NCBI RefSeq assembly: GCF_018687715.1
Contig: NC_056764.1
Span: 2,172,501 to 2,236,500, forward strand
From: Carya illinoinensis
Lineage: Eukaryota > Streptophyta > Magnoliopsida > Fagales > Juglandaceae
DNA length: 64,000 bases
Direction of reading: 5' to 3'
Shown in pieces: positions 12,254 through 23,634 of this stretch; position 1 is the first letter of the stretch, and every line of letters begins with the position of its first letter. The notes under the pieces were generated by a model, which was given only the letters and a program-made list of their open reading frames with translations, was not told where the DNA came from and made no database searches. Position numbers and translations under genes: made by a program.

Positions 12254-13446
12254 AAGTTGACTTAGATAGCAGTACCCTTGTTGTGACTGGAATCTTCTGT
12301 AATCATGATGAGTGTGGCGCAAGCTACTCTCAAGGTATGAGGGCATTTTTTGAATTGAATGGTGGTGATAAGTTGGAAGCAGCATCAATTAGGGGAAGTC
12401 ATTGGCTTGAGCTGGTTCCCATCGAGACTGAGTTGGACTTGACTAAAATTGATTCGACTACGGGCAGAAAGGAAATGAAAAGAATGATTTAGTAAAGACA
12501 ATGAAAAGAGATGGTTCATGTCAAGCTGAAATAAGGGCAATTTTCTTTTTTATTGCTGCTAAGGCAAGTATGCAATGGTGGTCATTGGAGCACCCTGGGG
12601 CAAAATTTTTACCACCTTTAAAGTTGTTTGCTCAACTCAATATTTTAGCCTTGCAGAGTATGTCCGTGAAATGAATTCATCTGATCAAAGAAAATATTGA
12701 GGATGCCTCTTGTTCAGCTGAGTTGTGTTGGTGTGGAAGCTTTAGCCGGTGGTTTTTTCCATTATGCCTGTCTGTATATTTTTTCTGTTTGCAACGAGAA
12801 GCAGAAATCTATACACATCTGAATTTCTTATGGCCAAATGGAAAGCAGAGTTCAATTCAGTCTAGTTTGAATGAGAGAGCTTAATTGGCATGGATCCAGA
12901 AATGAATTACGAAGACATGGCTAGGTCCTCAGAGGCGAAGACCAACAATGGGCTTGAATATGTCTTCGGCAAGTTGACCAACACTTGAGCCTCTTTTTTT
13001 TTTTTCTTTTTTTGAATATTTGGCTTTATGATTTAAATTGCCCGTGAAATAAGAATCTTACACCCTTCATCTTCGATTGACTTTGTGATTCTCTTTGCAG
13101 AAAAGATGTTTGAAGCCAGTAATTTTGGCGATTTAAGAAAGTAGATACAATTTTGCTCAACACCACCCGCACTCCACCCCCACCCCACCCCAAAGGAAAA
13201 AAACAGATAGATACATTTTCTGAGTGTTGCTGGAATGTGAATGTCTAGTTATACTCTGAAGAAGCTAAGGAAACATAGCCTGCCATAATATGTTTCACCA
13301 ACAGTAACCTGTACAAAAACAAAAAACCATAATCTAACATACTTTCTATCTCATCCGATGTGTTTCTGTCCAAGATTTTTCACTATTAACAGCCATGAAA
13401 CCCTAAAATTGGACAAAAATGATTCTTGGCAGGGGGAATAAAGCTA
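12254..13446. other. convergent spacer after PPR and kinase genes
   Basis: The 3' ends of the plus-strand PPR gene and the minus-strand kinase gene face each other across 1.2 kb. The sequence is probably mostly untranslated tail. It holds an 80-codon ORF (12250-12492) starting inside the PPR stop codon, without recognisable features, plus a T-run near 12993 and a C-rich stretch near 13165-13190. I see no RNA gene. Confidence 0.5.
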
Positions 13447-14885
13447 TTAAGGCACTTGGGCCCTCTGCATTATCATAAATCTTCTTCTACTTGCTCCCTC
13501 CACATGCTCACCCAGTTTTGACAGTTGGGTCATCCGCCTTTTCCATGATTCTGAGGGCCCCATTTGATTCCTCTTCTTTTCCGAATCAACTGGATCATTT
13601 TCAAAGGACTCGAGACTTTTCTCAGAAGGGTTACCATCCTCGGATAGTTCAATTATCTGCTTCAATCTCTCTACAACTTGACTCATCGTTGGCCGATCTT
13701 TAGCACTTTTCAATAAACAATTGTCTGCTAACTTTGCAATTTTTCGAGCTGCACTACTAGAATAATCGTTTTCCAGTCGAGGGTCCATTATCAAGCTGAA
13801 CTTTTTACTATCAGCAGGGAACTGTTTCACCCATTCCAGAAGTTTCTGTTCTGCCCTTGGGCGGTTTCTTTCCAATGATCTCCTGCCTGTAAGAATCTCA
13901 AATAGTACAACTCCAAAACTCCAAACATCACTCTTAGTTGTCAGATGACCAGTCTCGATGTAATCTGGAGCAGCATATCCGTAAGTTCCAACCACCTGAT
14001 TATCAAAAGTGTTCTAATGAGCACCACAATAACAATATATTACAGTGGTTCCAATGCAACCTGGATTTTCTTCTAACCATGCATCACCTGACTTCAACGT
14101 ACAGTATGCAGCAATCCCCAAGAAAGTTTTGAAGATCCAGGAGGCCATTACATTAATATCTTCAAAATGGGTGTACATATGTATAGTGAATCCAATATGC
14201 CAATATAGATTGATTAAGATATTAATGATTTATCTGAAACACAGCTTGCTGGCGAAGGTGATCAACGATTTCCAAGACCCAGCTGACCTGACGTGTATCA
14301 GTTATGGTTTAGGGTTAACACACCCGTTGGGTTGCTTGTCCATTCTGGATGTTGATGAATCAAGCAATACCGACTCGTTTAAAGAGGCACAATACATATG
14401 CCAGACACATTTTATTCCTCTCTCGATTTCTCGTCTCATGTCTGCCTCCAGCTGTTGGATTGGCACCACTCACACCCCCAACCTCCACATCAATGTTATT
14501 CATATCCCTTACCATATTGGCATCCTTTATAGTATCAACAACAGTCAACAGGATAAGGTCTATAGCCAAAGTTAAGATTCAGCCCAAACTGACCAACTGA
14601 CCAACCGACCAACAGTTAACCACCCATCCTCAATGTCAATACTGTTTGACAGCCATACACTGACCGCTCTGTTCAAGTATAATCTATGGCAGCATTGGTT
14701 TGGGTCAACAACCCCATTATATTTACTATACTTTGGTTGACACCCAGTGGTTTGCCCGTTGGAAACGGCAGAAAACTTATCCAAGTGGTCTCACACAAAT
14801 TCATTCTTGTATTTCACACAATTACTTCTCCTTTAGTCACGTAAAATATAGCCATCATAAGAGTTAAAATAAAACTCTTATTAAC

Positions 14886-14918
<33 letters not shown>

Positions 14919-15057
14919 TATAGCCATCATATTTTTACTAGATGTAATAAAAAGTAATCATTGTAGTAGAAAAAAGGTTGTATAATGCAATAGTTTAGCG
15001 AGTTTTTAGTATAATCCTAGAAGCTTTTTTTGTTTGCCAGATCTATTGTATGCGTTG

Positions 15058-15105
<48 letters not shown>

Positions 15106-17457
15106 CATATATTTTTTAAACAAATTGTACTGAATGACTTTTTTATGCTCTGTCTCACCATAACATATGAAATACTAAATATGCGTTAACCTTTTATGTA
15201 TTTTACATATATAAAGTAAGTAAATTGTTAGCAGTGATGCGACCTAAAATGCTGGTGAAAACAAGTGCATGCAACACTTACAGCTGTTGAAACATGACTT
15301 TGCCCAGCCATTGGCCCCTCCCTAGCAAGCCCAAAGTCTGAAAGCTTTGGTTCAAAATTCTCATCCAACAACACATTGGATGTTTTGAAATCTCGGAAAA
15401 TTACCTTCAGCATGAGAGTAAGGCATGTAAAGTTAACAATAATGAAGAGCAAAGTTGATTCTTGAAGATAACATGTAGTAGAAGGTATGATGTAGAACTA
15501 ATTGGGAAAAACCTGAACTTCCAATCCCTCATGCAGATAAGCTAGTCCTTGAGCTGCTCCCAGGACTATCTGTAATCTTGTTTTCCAAGAAAGAGCTGCA
15601 CGTGCCTTATTGAAAAGATGATCCTCTAAGCTTTTATTTGCCATGTATTCATAAACAAGTAATCGCTGGATTCCTCTTCTCCCATCAGTAGCACAGTATC
15701 CTATGAGTTTGACGAGATTAGGGTGCTCCACAACACCAAGAAATTGAACTTCTGCCACCCACTGTTTGTGGCCCTATATTGGAAACAGCAAATTAGAGGA
15801 ACCATTCAGAAAATCAAAATCCTTATATAATCATAATAAAAAATCAAGGGAATAATAAGCACATTAGCATGGAAAGGAACAAAACAACAAGAACAATAGA
15901 GAGGAAGAAAGATCTTTCATCAAGTGTGTGGGCAGATATATGGTTCTTTTTTCCTTTTCTCTTGGGGGGGAGGGATCTTAAGGTTAAACTTTAGGGAGAC
16001 AGGCTTGCTGTACACATCCCACTCATCCAATGGCGCAGGGCCAAGATTTTGAAAATCCTTTTCCATGCTTTCATTTTCAGTAGATAAGCAGCCTCGTAAT
16101 TTTGAAATAAAGAGTAATGATACCCACGTAACATATTTTACAACACATGTTTTAAAATGAGGATATTTTTGTAAAATGATAAGGCATTTGATAAAAATAT
16201 CCTTCATTTTAAAATATGGTTGTGGGTTGTGTAATTTGTTGTGAAAAGTGACGTGTTTATCATTTTTCAATTTTAGATGCCATGAGAGAGAGAAGTCATA
16301 GAATCCTTATGCCCAATCCTTCACTCTTCGTAACCGATGCGATGGTCCATGGACAGCCAACCATTGGACTTCAGGAAAACCTTCCTACATTCTCATTAAA
16401 GATAACTCAGACTTCCATAGATCAAGAAAAGCCTTAGCATGTTGGGGGGGGGGGGGGGGGGGGGGGGGCGTCAATCAAGTATCAACCCAGTTTTGAGTTA
16501 TAAATCTGTAGGATCAACATAGAAAGGAACATTTATACTGGCAAGAATACCAATCTACCATCTGGAGAACTGTTTTTTCTCCCCCATATGGACAGTTTGC
16601 AGAGAGTGGCGGGAGGTAAGAGAAAAAAGCAAAAATAGATAGAAGTGCCCATAGGTCCGTGAAAAAACAATATCCGTTTGGAAAATCGGTGAGCAGAGGA
16701 ATGCCAATGGAAAGATAAATTTAATGACACAAAAATTGCAGAGACAAAAAAAAAAATGAGAAAACAGAAAACAGTCAGAACACATCCAATGGGAATTCGT
16801 GTAATTGTGTCGCTAATTCACCATTATTGTATAGAGCTTTGATCGTTTATAATTAGTATGAAGCCAACAGTATTCTTAAACGGATTAACACGATATTCAT
16901 TATCCTAAAAACTAGCAGCATGTTTGCGAATTTGGAGAGTTTTGCGTTTCTATCTCTGAGATTCGTGGGGACCATTGATAAGAAGTTTGATGATTTTCTT
17001 TCCTTTTTTGGATAGATAGAAAAGTATTTTGCGTTAAAATGTGTTGTGTTGAACGTTGAAGGAAAATGAAACTTTTTTGATTGAGAACATGGTCTAAAAC
17101 TCTTACCTGTAAACCATCCTCATTCCGCTTTTTAATTGCAACCACAATTGGATCGCCTTTTCCCTCTGCAGGCTTGATTGAACCTTTGTACACATTCCCA
17201 AATCCACCTTCCCCAATCTTAAGAAGCCTATTGAAATCATTTGTTGCTTGTCTGAGCTCCGAGTATGAGAAGACACGCAAACCATGAGCCTTTTCCTCAT
17301 ACAGTTGTGGTATACCTCGCGGGGAAGACGCCGAGCATGAAGACTTACTGACCCTATCAGCTCCAGAATAATCGGATTTTCTTTGCTCTTTCAACTCTGG
17401 TGCTGATCTTTGTTCCCTGCCTCTGGATTTGTCCTTAAAGTAGAAGAAACAATTCAT
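13447..17457 (-). CDS. PBL19: receptor-like cytoplasmic kinase, subfamily VII (PBL19-like)
   Basis: Four coding exons on the minus strand: 17457-17107, 15773-15513, 15404-15282 and 13995-13447. All junctions are in phase 0 and give 427 residues. The kinase domain runs from about residue 75 to 365. Visible parts are the glycine loop [11 protein letters not shown], the ATP-binding Lys in VVAIKK, the catalytic FRDFKTSN (Asp present), DFGLA, and the activation segment [15 protein letters not shown]. The N terminus, [12 protein letters not shown], lacks the Gly2 needed for myristoylation, as in other PBL19/PBL20-type members. These kinases act beneath immune receptors at the plasma membrane and pass signals to MAP kinase cascades. 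The HRD position reads FRD; family members mostly have YRD. A non-coding leader exon lies upstream. The two largest coding introns hold AT repeats, a MITE and a 25-base G run. Confidence 0.93.
15059..15102. repeat. (AT)n microsatellite in kinase intron 3
   Basis: About 22 uninterrupted AT units in the intron between coding exons 3 and 4. A shorter (AT)n lies at 14897-14921 in the same intron. Confidence 0.9.
16113..16265. mobile_element. foldback MITE in kinase intron 1
   Basis: The left arm begins AGTAATGATACCCACGT and includes TTTTAAAATGAGGATATTTTTGT. The right arm, read in reverse, begins AAATGATAAACACGTCAC and includes TTTTAAAATGAAGGATATTTTTAT. The arms are about 60-75 bases with a very short loop, so nearly the whole 150-base element folds back on itself. 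There is no coding capacity. The element lies in the transcribed intron and would form a long imperfect hairpin in the pre-mRNA. Confidence 0.65.
16444..16468 (+). repeat. 25-base poly-G run
   Basis: Uninterrupted G run in kinase intron 1; the transcript (minus strand) would carry poly-C. Assembly length of such runs is often unreliable. Confidence 0.85.
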
Positions 17458-18350
17458 TGCGCGGAATTCTGCACCAAGTTCCTAAATTTAAATGTTATCT
17501 TATTTTACTGTCATTGGATCAACCCGGAAAAAAACTGCACGAATAAATAATTACAATTATAAAGCATTAGCACTGTGTTAGACGAAATGAGAGAGAGAGA
17601 GAGAGGAATGTGGCAGATCGGTAAAAAACAAGTGCAAGCTTTGGAAAAAAAACAAGTAAAAACTAGGAGGTTTGGGAAAAAAAACAAAATAGAGGTAGTG
17701 AGATAAAGTTAAACCAAATGGACAGAAGTCAGTAACAGAATGGTGGAAATCGAAGGGGATTCCCTTTTTTTTTTCAAAAAAAGAAGAAACTTTAGAAAAT
17801 CAGTGAGAAATGGAAGCAATCCAAGTAAAGGAAACGATCTTTCGGATAGGGAAGTGGTCACATAAATGGGAGCAAGAGCTGGCTGAGGAAAGGATAACAG
17901 AACAGAGAAACCCAGATGGCAACTCAGTAAAGCTATAAACTTGATCATCGACTCCGCGGAAGATGCAAATGCAAATTGAAATTCAAGGAAGTCGAGAATG
18001 ACCCAGATGAGAAAAAAATAATCAAAAATCATGTAAGCCCAGAAAGGAAGCGCAAGAAAAAACTTCACGAATAAGTCTATAGAAACTGCGTACGGTATGA
18101 AATGAAACAAACCGCATACAAAAGGCAAATAAAGAGGTGAGATCAAATATTTTACCTTTTCGTGTCTATGGCGTTGGGTAGACTTCCATGGATTTATTTT
18201 CTTGCTTTGCTTCCTCTCACTCTCTCTCTCTCTAAAGTCTGAAAAAAGAATTGCTTCTGCTCTCTCAAATGAAGTCAAATCTATTCGGCCTGTTAAAAGG
18301 ATTGGTTGGGAAGATGGAATAGGTACTACCATAGGGTCTAGCTTGTCGCT
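17458..18350 (-). other. 5' leader of the kinase gene with a leader intron
   Basis: On the minus strand an acceptor (AAATTTAG|GAAC, exon resuming at 17481) lies 24 bases before the start codon. A donor (GAAAAG|GTAAAA, exon ending at 18156) lies 0.67 kb upstream. Leader introns directly before the ATG are common in this kinase group. A CT-rich stretch near 18220 suits a leader. The transcription start is not fixed; 18350 is a guess. Minus-strand ORFs here are shadows. Confidence 0.55.
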
Positions 18351-18809
18351 TTCCCTTCGTATTTTTTTATTGGAGAGAAGAATTCAACAATGAACAAAAA
18401 GGATCAACATAAATAGCTACCGGGGCTGGCGTTGTCATGGGGCATGGCGCATCCCACCAAGAAAAACAACGAGGTGTCAATCTCGGTTTTGTTGATTGGT
18501 GTCGCAATTTAATGAAGCCATTGCTGTGAGAACTGACGAAGAAAAACAATCTACATCAAACACGTTGGCGTGTGATCCATTTCTTGTATCACCCTTTCAT
18601 ATTCATGGAGACGAGTCAATGGCTTTCTTAGGCGCATGCCTACCATTGTTCAAGTGCTATACTCTATTATTATTAAATTATTATCCGATTATATTGTGAT
18701 AAATACTTTCATGAAAGACTCATGTTCATGTTCTTTAGTATAAATTCTAATAATCTCTTAATTAATGCATGATATATACCCTACATCTTTTGTCTAGACC
18801 TTCTATATG

Positions 18810-18852
<43 letters not shown>

Positions 18853-19398
18853 TCTGTATTACTTTTTAAATATATATATATATATGTGAAAAGATTTATC
18901 ATCTAGAAATGTGATCCGAAAGACACGGGTGACCAACGAGGCACCTATTATTATTATTATTATTATTTACTTGTAAAAGAAACAAATTAACAAGTTGTCA
19001 AGATTGACTTTTATCTTTGTAAGGCAAAATTGACACCATATGGCCGGTGATGCTAACCTTTTGCCTTTGGATGCACGTGAAATTTTGGGAAGAGAAACTA
19101 AAGACGATTCAGCCAGTTTCTCCCATATTGTAATAGGGCACTGTCACCCCTAACATAAAATTGGAGTCATGCTACTACTGTTAACACAATGAAGCAGTGT
19201 CTAACACAAGAACGATAGATATCAAGATTTATATAATATTATTATTATTAAGAGGGAGAGATGAAATTATGTATGGATTTGTTTTATAATCTACTGGTTG
19301 TGGGTTCCATGCAGAGTTGTAGTACTGTTTTAAATAATGGCACCTAATAACATTATCTTATAAATCAAATAAATAACCATAGTTGATGCTAAAATGAT
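18351..19398. other. intergenic spacer upstream of the kinase gene
   Basis: Contains the likely kinase promoter, an (AT)n tract at about 18805-18850 with a second short one near 18872, and a (TTA)n run at about 18950-18967. The final 250 bases run AT-rich into the copia insertion site. I see no gene. Confidence 0.5.
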
Positions 19399-19403
19399 GA
19401 AGT
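19399..19403. other. target-site duplication GAAGT (left copy)
   Basis: GAAGT precedes the 5' LTR here and follows the 3' LTR at 24991-24995. A perfect five-base duplication shows that this is a single insertion event with both ends preserved. Confidence 0.9.
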
Positions 19404-19734
19404 TGTTGTAAAATAACATTGTAAAATTGTATGACCACCTTGAGCTAGCCGTCAAATGCATAGTGCCAGCATAGTACTGCATAGTAACTGGCATAGTAAA
19501 TGGCCGACATCGCACAGTGCGCATAGTGCCAACATAGTACTGCATAGTAATTGGCATAGTAAATGGCCGACATCGCACAGTGCATAGTGCTAGCATAGTA
19601 CTGCATAGTAACTGGCATAGTATATATGCACAGTACCAGCATAGTACTGCATAGTAACTGGCATAGTTCCCTTTGTACGCCTATATATATCGTTGAATTA
19701 TTTAAGAAATATATAAGTTTCATAACTTCTCTGA

Positions 19735-19776
<42 letters not shown>

Positions 19777-19794
19777 TTCGATAGTTTTATAACA
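19404..19794 (+). repeat. 5' LTR of the copia element
   Basis: 391 bases, starting TG and ending CA. The middle is an array of CATAGT-rich sub-repeats with two copies of the segment around CGACATCGCACAGTGC. A TATA-like CTATATATATCG lies at 19681, then a (TC)n run at about 19739-19774. It is 48 bases shorter than the 3' LTR because of repeat-copy and (TC)n differences. Confidence 0.92.
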
Positions 19795-19812
19795 CGTTAT
19801 CAGCACGAAAGT
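19795..19812 (+). other. possible primer-binding site
   Basis: CGTTATCAGCACGAAAG follows the 5' LTR directly. It partly resembles the TGGTATCAGAGC site that pairs with the initiator Met tRNA in plant copia elements, but the match is imperfect. The tRNA primer is uncertain. Confidence 0.4.
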
Positions 19813-19870
19813 TCTGACGATTTTGAAGCTAGTAGTCCTCTACTTCAAGTAAGTTTTTCAATATATTTTT

Positions 19871-20947
19871 ATGTTCCTGATTTATATATGTAGAAAAATA
19901 TCAAATCTTACAAAATTGGAATTCGTTGCTCTTGACATTTCTGGGAAAAATTATTTATCTTGGATCCTTGATGCTGAGATCCATCTGGATGCGATGAACC
20001 TGGGAGATACAATTAAGGAAGGAAATCAAGGGTCCCTGCAGGACCGTACTAAGGCAATGATTTTCCTTCGGCACTATCTTCATGAAGAATTAAAAACTGA
20101 GTATCTAACGGTGAAAGATCCACTTATTTTGTGGAATGATTTAAGGGAGAGATATGAACACCAGAAAACGGTAATCCTCTCAAAAGCTCGTCATGATTGG
20201 ATGCACCTGAGGTTGCAAGACTTCAAGAGTGTTGGTGAGTATAAATCTGCACTCTTTAAAATTAGCTCGCTATTGAAATTATGTGGTGAAAAAGTCACTG
20301 ATGATGACTTATTAGAGAAGACATATACTACTTTTCATGCCTCGAATGTGCTCCTGCAGCAGCAGTATCGAGAGCGAAAGTTCAAGAAATATTCTGAACT
20401 TATATCTTGTCTTCTATTAGCTGAGCAAAATAATGAGCTTTTATTAAGAAATCACCAGTCACGTCCTACTGGTTCTGTATCATTCCCTGAAGTGAATGGT
20501 ACTAGATTTACATCATTCCCAGAAGCGAATGGTGCATCTTTTCAAAGAAAAAGAGGACGTGGACGTGGTAAGAAAAATTATGGAAGTGGAGGTCCTAGAA
20601 GTGACCACACTAAAAGGGACAATAATAGATATACATCGTACCACCAGAAGTGGTTCAACTCAGAAAAGGGCAAAGGTCCCCAAAACAAACTTTTAAAGAA
20701 AGATGAAGATGGATGCCATAGATGTGGTATGACTGGACATTGGGCTCGTATCTGTCGTACAGATAAACACTTGGTTGACTTATACCAATCTTCTATAAAA
20801 GAAAAAATAAAGAAATTTGAAACAAATTTTACTGAACCATCATATGCTTTAAATTCTATAGATGGAGAAGATATTACAAGTCTTGATGTTTCTGATTTCT
20901 TTGAGGATTCTAGTGGTAGAGTTGATCATGAAAGTGTTCCTTTTTAA
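19871..20947 (+). CDS. gag polyprotein of the copia element
   Basis: Open frame of 358 codons. It has the copia-type gag core (KNYLSWILDAEIHLDAM near residue 35; then YLTVKDPLILWNDLRERYE), a basic Arg/Gly stretch (KRGRGRGKKN, about residue 224) and one CCHC zinc knuckle, CHRCGMTGHWARIC, near residue 282. Gag forms the particle that packages element RNA. As I recall, family members begin MSNLTKLEFV; here that Met codon is ATA, and an in-frame ATG ten codons earlier keeps the frame usable. The ORF has no stops or shifts, unlike the wrecked pol that follows, so gag was either decaying more slowly or under selection for use in trans. Confidence 0.9.
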   Translation: MFLIYICRKISNLTKLEFVALDISGKNYLSWILDAEIHLDAMNLGDTIKEGNQGSLQDRTKAMIFLRHYLHEELKTEYLTVKDPLILWNDLRERYEHQKTVILSKARHDWMHLRLQDFKSVGEYKSALFKISSLLKLCGEKVTDDDLLEKTYTTFHASNVLLQQQYRERKFKKYSELISCLLLAEQNNELLLRNHQSRPTGSVSFPEVNGTRFTSFPEANGASFQRKRGRGRGKKNYGSGGPRSDHTKRDNNRYTSYHQKWFNSEKGKGPQNKLLKKDEDGCHRCGMTGHWARICRTDKHLVDLYQSSIKEKIKKFETNFTEPSYALNSIDGEDITSLDVSDFFEDSSGRVDHESVPF

Positions 20948-21062
20948 TTAATGTATTTCCTTTATCTTATTATAAAATATTTTTATATTCTGCAATATTT
21001 TGTAGTAATGAAAGTTTTATTTATTCTTTTATACTTGTTATAAATTATTGATGATATGATTT

Positions 21063-21480
21063 ATTTGAAAATGGAAATGAAGCATCCCTGAAGGATCGCC
21101 CTAAATCAATAATTTTATTGAGTATCTCATATGAGTGATACTTGTACCAAAAACTCATTATGATTTATGCACCTGAAGTTGCATAATTGAAATTGTGGAA
21201 AGAATATATATTTGAATGAACGTCTCGAATGTGCTCCTGAAGTAGCAATATCGAGTATGCTCCTGAAGTAGTAATATGAAATGCAAACGTTCACAATATA
21301 TTCTAAATTTGTGTCAGGTCTTTCAGTGACTGAGCAAAATAATGAGTTTTTGATAAGAATCATTATTCACGTCTTACTAGATCTACATCATTCCCTGAAG
21401 TGAATGATAATAAATTTATATCATTCTATTCCCTGAAGTGAAAAAAATGATGCGTTTCATTCAAAGAAACTAAGAGATTG
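21063..21480 (+). pseudogene. second, degraded gag copy
   Basis: Segments match the intact gag in the same order but with large gaps and stops: ATCCCTGAAGGATCGCC (intact: GTCCCTGCAGGACCGTAC), CTCGAATGTGCTCCTGAAG (intact: CTCGAATGTGCTCCTGCAG), then the CTGAGCAAAATAATGAG region and the TCATTCCCTGAAGTGAATG region. About 900 bases of gag are compressed into 420. This suggests a duplicated or recombined internal domain, later eroded by deletion. Confidence 0.7.
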
Positions 21481-21499
21481 GACGTGATAATGAATATCT

Positions 21500-22960
21500 T
21501 TTCGAGCCAGAAGCTCGTATTGGAAAAGCTGTAAGCTTTTCTCTTTGAGATGATATTATACAAATTATTGAATCAAATATTATGATGCATCAAAAGGTGA
21601 TATGATTCAAAATATTTGTATCTTTTCATGGTTATCTTGATCATCCAAAATCAATTACGATAAGTCGAATGATTTTCATATGGACGTCCATAAAAGAACC
21701 AGAAGATTCTTTTACTATAAAGTCTTACCACTAGAAGTGAAAAGAAAAATTTGCCAGAAGCAAATAAGATAAAATAATTCGACGTTATTTTGATTATCAT
21801 ATGTGAACCAGAAGTTCAGATGATAATTAAATTTTGGATGCAATAAGATAAAAATGTCTCATATTCTAGCTGCTAAAATCCCAGCGAGAATTGAAGTCCC
21901 TGTAGGACAATTAAGAAATTCAGCAGTCTAAAGACATGTTTAAAGGCATGTGAGACGTATTGATACAAAAGATAGAGCATCTCAAAAGAGAAAAGCACAA
22001 ATAATTTGGTGCTCCTGAAGAGGCCATACCCACAGAACAAGCAATAAAGTTCATCCAAATTTTCTGTATAAAATTCTCCTATATAAACTCTTGAAGAGTA
22101 TAAATCTCCTGAAGAGTGCCTCCTGAAGAGGTTTTTCATGAAAATGTCTTCCCTTGAAGAGGGACAGGTACCTGAAAATAACGAGATCTCGTTACATTTC
22201 ATGAATAATGGAGAAATTATGGATAGAAATAAAATCGTTGTCGACAACGTATTTCCATATGAGATGGCAATTGACATTACCAGAAGTAATGATGAAAGTG
22301 AATCAAGAATCGTCGAAGAATACGACGTAAAATATTGGCCAATATTTGAAAGAAACAATTTCTGCAGAATTGATTCATTAGTAAAATATGATGCATCAGG
22401 ACTTATAGTCCAAACACCTAAAGAGGTGATGCTTGTTGAATGTCAGTGGGTATTTATGGAAATGAAAATGTGATATATAAATCACAAGTCAGTTTCTCAA
22501 TTCCTGCAGAATTGATATCACTAAGTAAAATGTGATAAATATGGACTTGAAGTCCAAACACCTAAAGAGGTGATTTTTGTTAAATATCAGTGGATATTTA
22601 TATACATGATATAAAAAGCTTGAATCTTTTAATATGAAAATGTGATATAGAAATCACAAGTTAGTTTCTCGAAGAAACAATATTGATATGATTTTAAAGT
22701 GGTTGAAATCATATTGAGATTTTTATTAGCTTGAAAGTTACCGAGAGTTTGGATATGCATGATTAACTGCATATTTATATGGATCATTGGATCATAATAT
22801 ATATATGAAAATCCCTAAAGGATAGAAAATGTCTGAAGCTTTTAATATGAATACATCTGGAAATATGTATTCTATCAAGTTTCAGAGATCCTTATATGAT
22901 CTAAAGCAATCCAAACGCAAATGGAAACAAGCTATTATTGCAGTTTATATATATATGATT
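21500..22960 (+). pseudogene. pol remnants: linker before RT and reverse transcriptase pieces
   Basis: A 111-codon open stretch at 22138-22473 corresponds to the copia pol region between integrase and reverse transcriptase (QVPENNEISL, then VQTPKEVMLVECQWVF). A partial repeat of it follows at about 22500-22680. At 22795-22960 pieces of reverse transcriptase are readable (YMKIPKG, stop, then MYSIKFQRSLYDLKQS and AIIAVY), but the catalytic YVDD region is missing or destroyed. No protease or integrase is recognisable. Stops and frameshifts are frequent. Confidence 0.7.
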
Positions 22961-23238
22961 TAAATGTCATTGAGGCTCCAGAAGAGCTCATGAAAACTGC
23001 ACATATTTGAAATATAAATCTGAAACCCTTGCGTCTTCAAGGGGAAGATGGATGATGTTATTAGTCATGAAATACCAGCTTTTAATACAATTAGTATTTC
23101 AGATTCATATTATGGGTTTAATATGAAGTGTGTATTATTAAAGAAGAAATAAAAAATGAGCACACAGAAACCTACCAGAAGATAGAAACACAAATATGAA
23201 TATTTGTGAAATATTATTTTATTATCTTGAAGTAAGAA

Positions 23239-23634
23239 TTACAGAAATTTGAGGCACTTTGCCTCATTCTTCAAACGCTCTTGTTCTTCAAGAATCTGCA
23301 TGGCATCCCTATCTAAAGGGGTGGGCAATCGAAAAGAAGATTTAAGCAAGGATTTTAAATTCCTATTCTCTTGCTTCATTGATTCTATCTTCATGTTGGA
23401 CTCCAGAAGAAGTCGCTGAAGTATAGCAATATTCTCGTGGAGATTGTCAACTCCACAAGTTCTGGATTGTAGTCGCTGAGAAAATGCGACAATGGATGAT
23501 GAGTATCGGGTACCGAGACTCACAAGCTCATAGATAGCTTCATTATCTGACCTATGAGTCAGATCATTATATTGCATGATAGCACCTGTGGTAGTAGCAG
23601 GTACAGCTGATGAACTAGGTGCAGAGTACCTCAT
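23239..23634 (-). CDS. antisense ORF inside the copia element, unknown coiled-coil protein
   Basis: 131 codons on the strand opposite to gag and pol. The protein has a Ser/Ala-rich start (MRYSAPSSSAVPATTTGAIM), a middle with LVSLGTRYSSSIVAFSQRLQ, and a heptad-like Leu/Glu/Lys-rich second half ending EEQERLKNEAKCLKFL, which suggests a coiled coil. I cannot name its family. An upstream ATG at 23664 is in frame but meets TGA at its fourth codon; reading past it gives a protein about ten residues longer, so a recent stop may have forced use of the ATG at 23634. A TATA box lies upstream and AATAAA lies 16-21 bases after the stop (23223-23218), so this looks like a complete small transcription unit. 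Confidence 0.55.
   Translation of the reverse strand: MRYSAPSSSAVPATTTGAIMQYNDLTHRSDNEAIYELVSLGTRYSSSIVAFSQRLQSRTCGVDNLHENIAILQRLLLESNMKIESMKQENRNLKSLLKSSFRLPTPLDRDAMQILEEQERLKNEAKCLKFL

Noticed and set aside
12250..12492. 80-codon ORF overlapping the PPR stop codon
   Set aside because: No domain or homology I recognise; it lies in the PPR 3' region and its ATG overlaps the stop by chance (ATGA).
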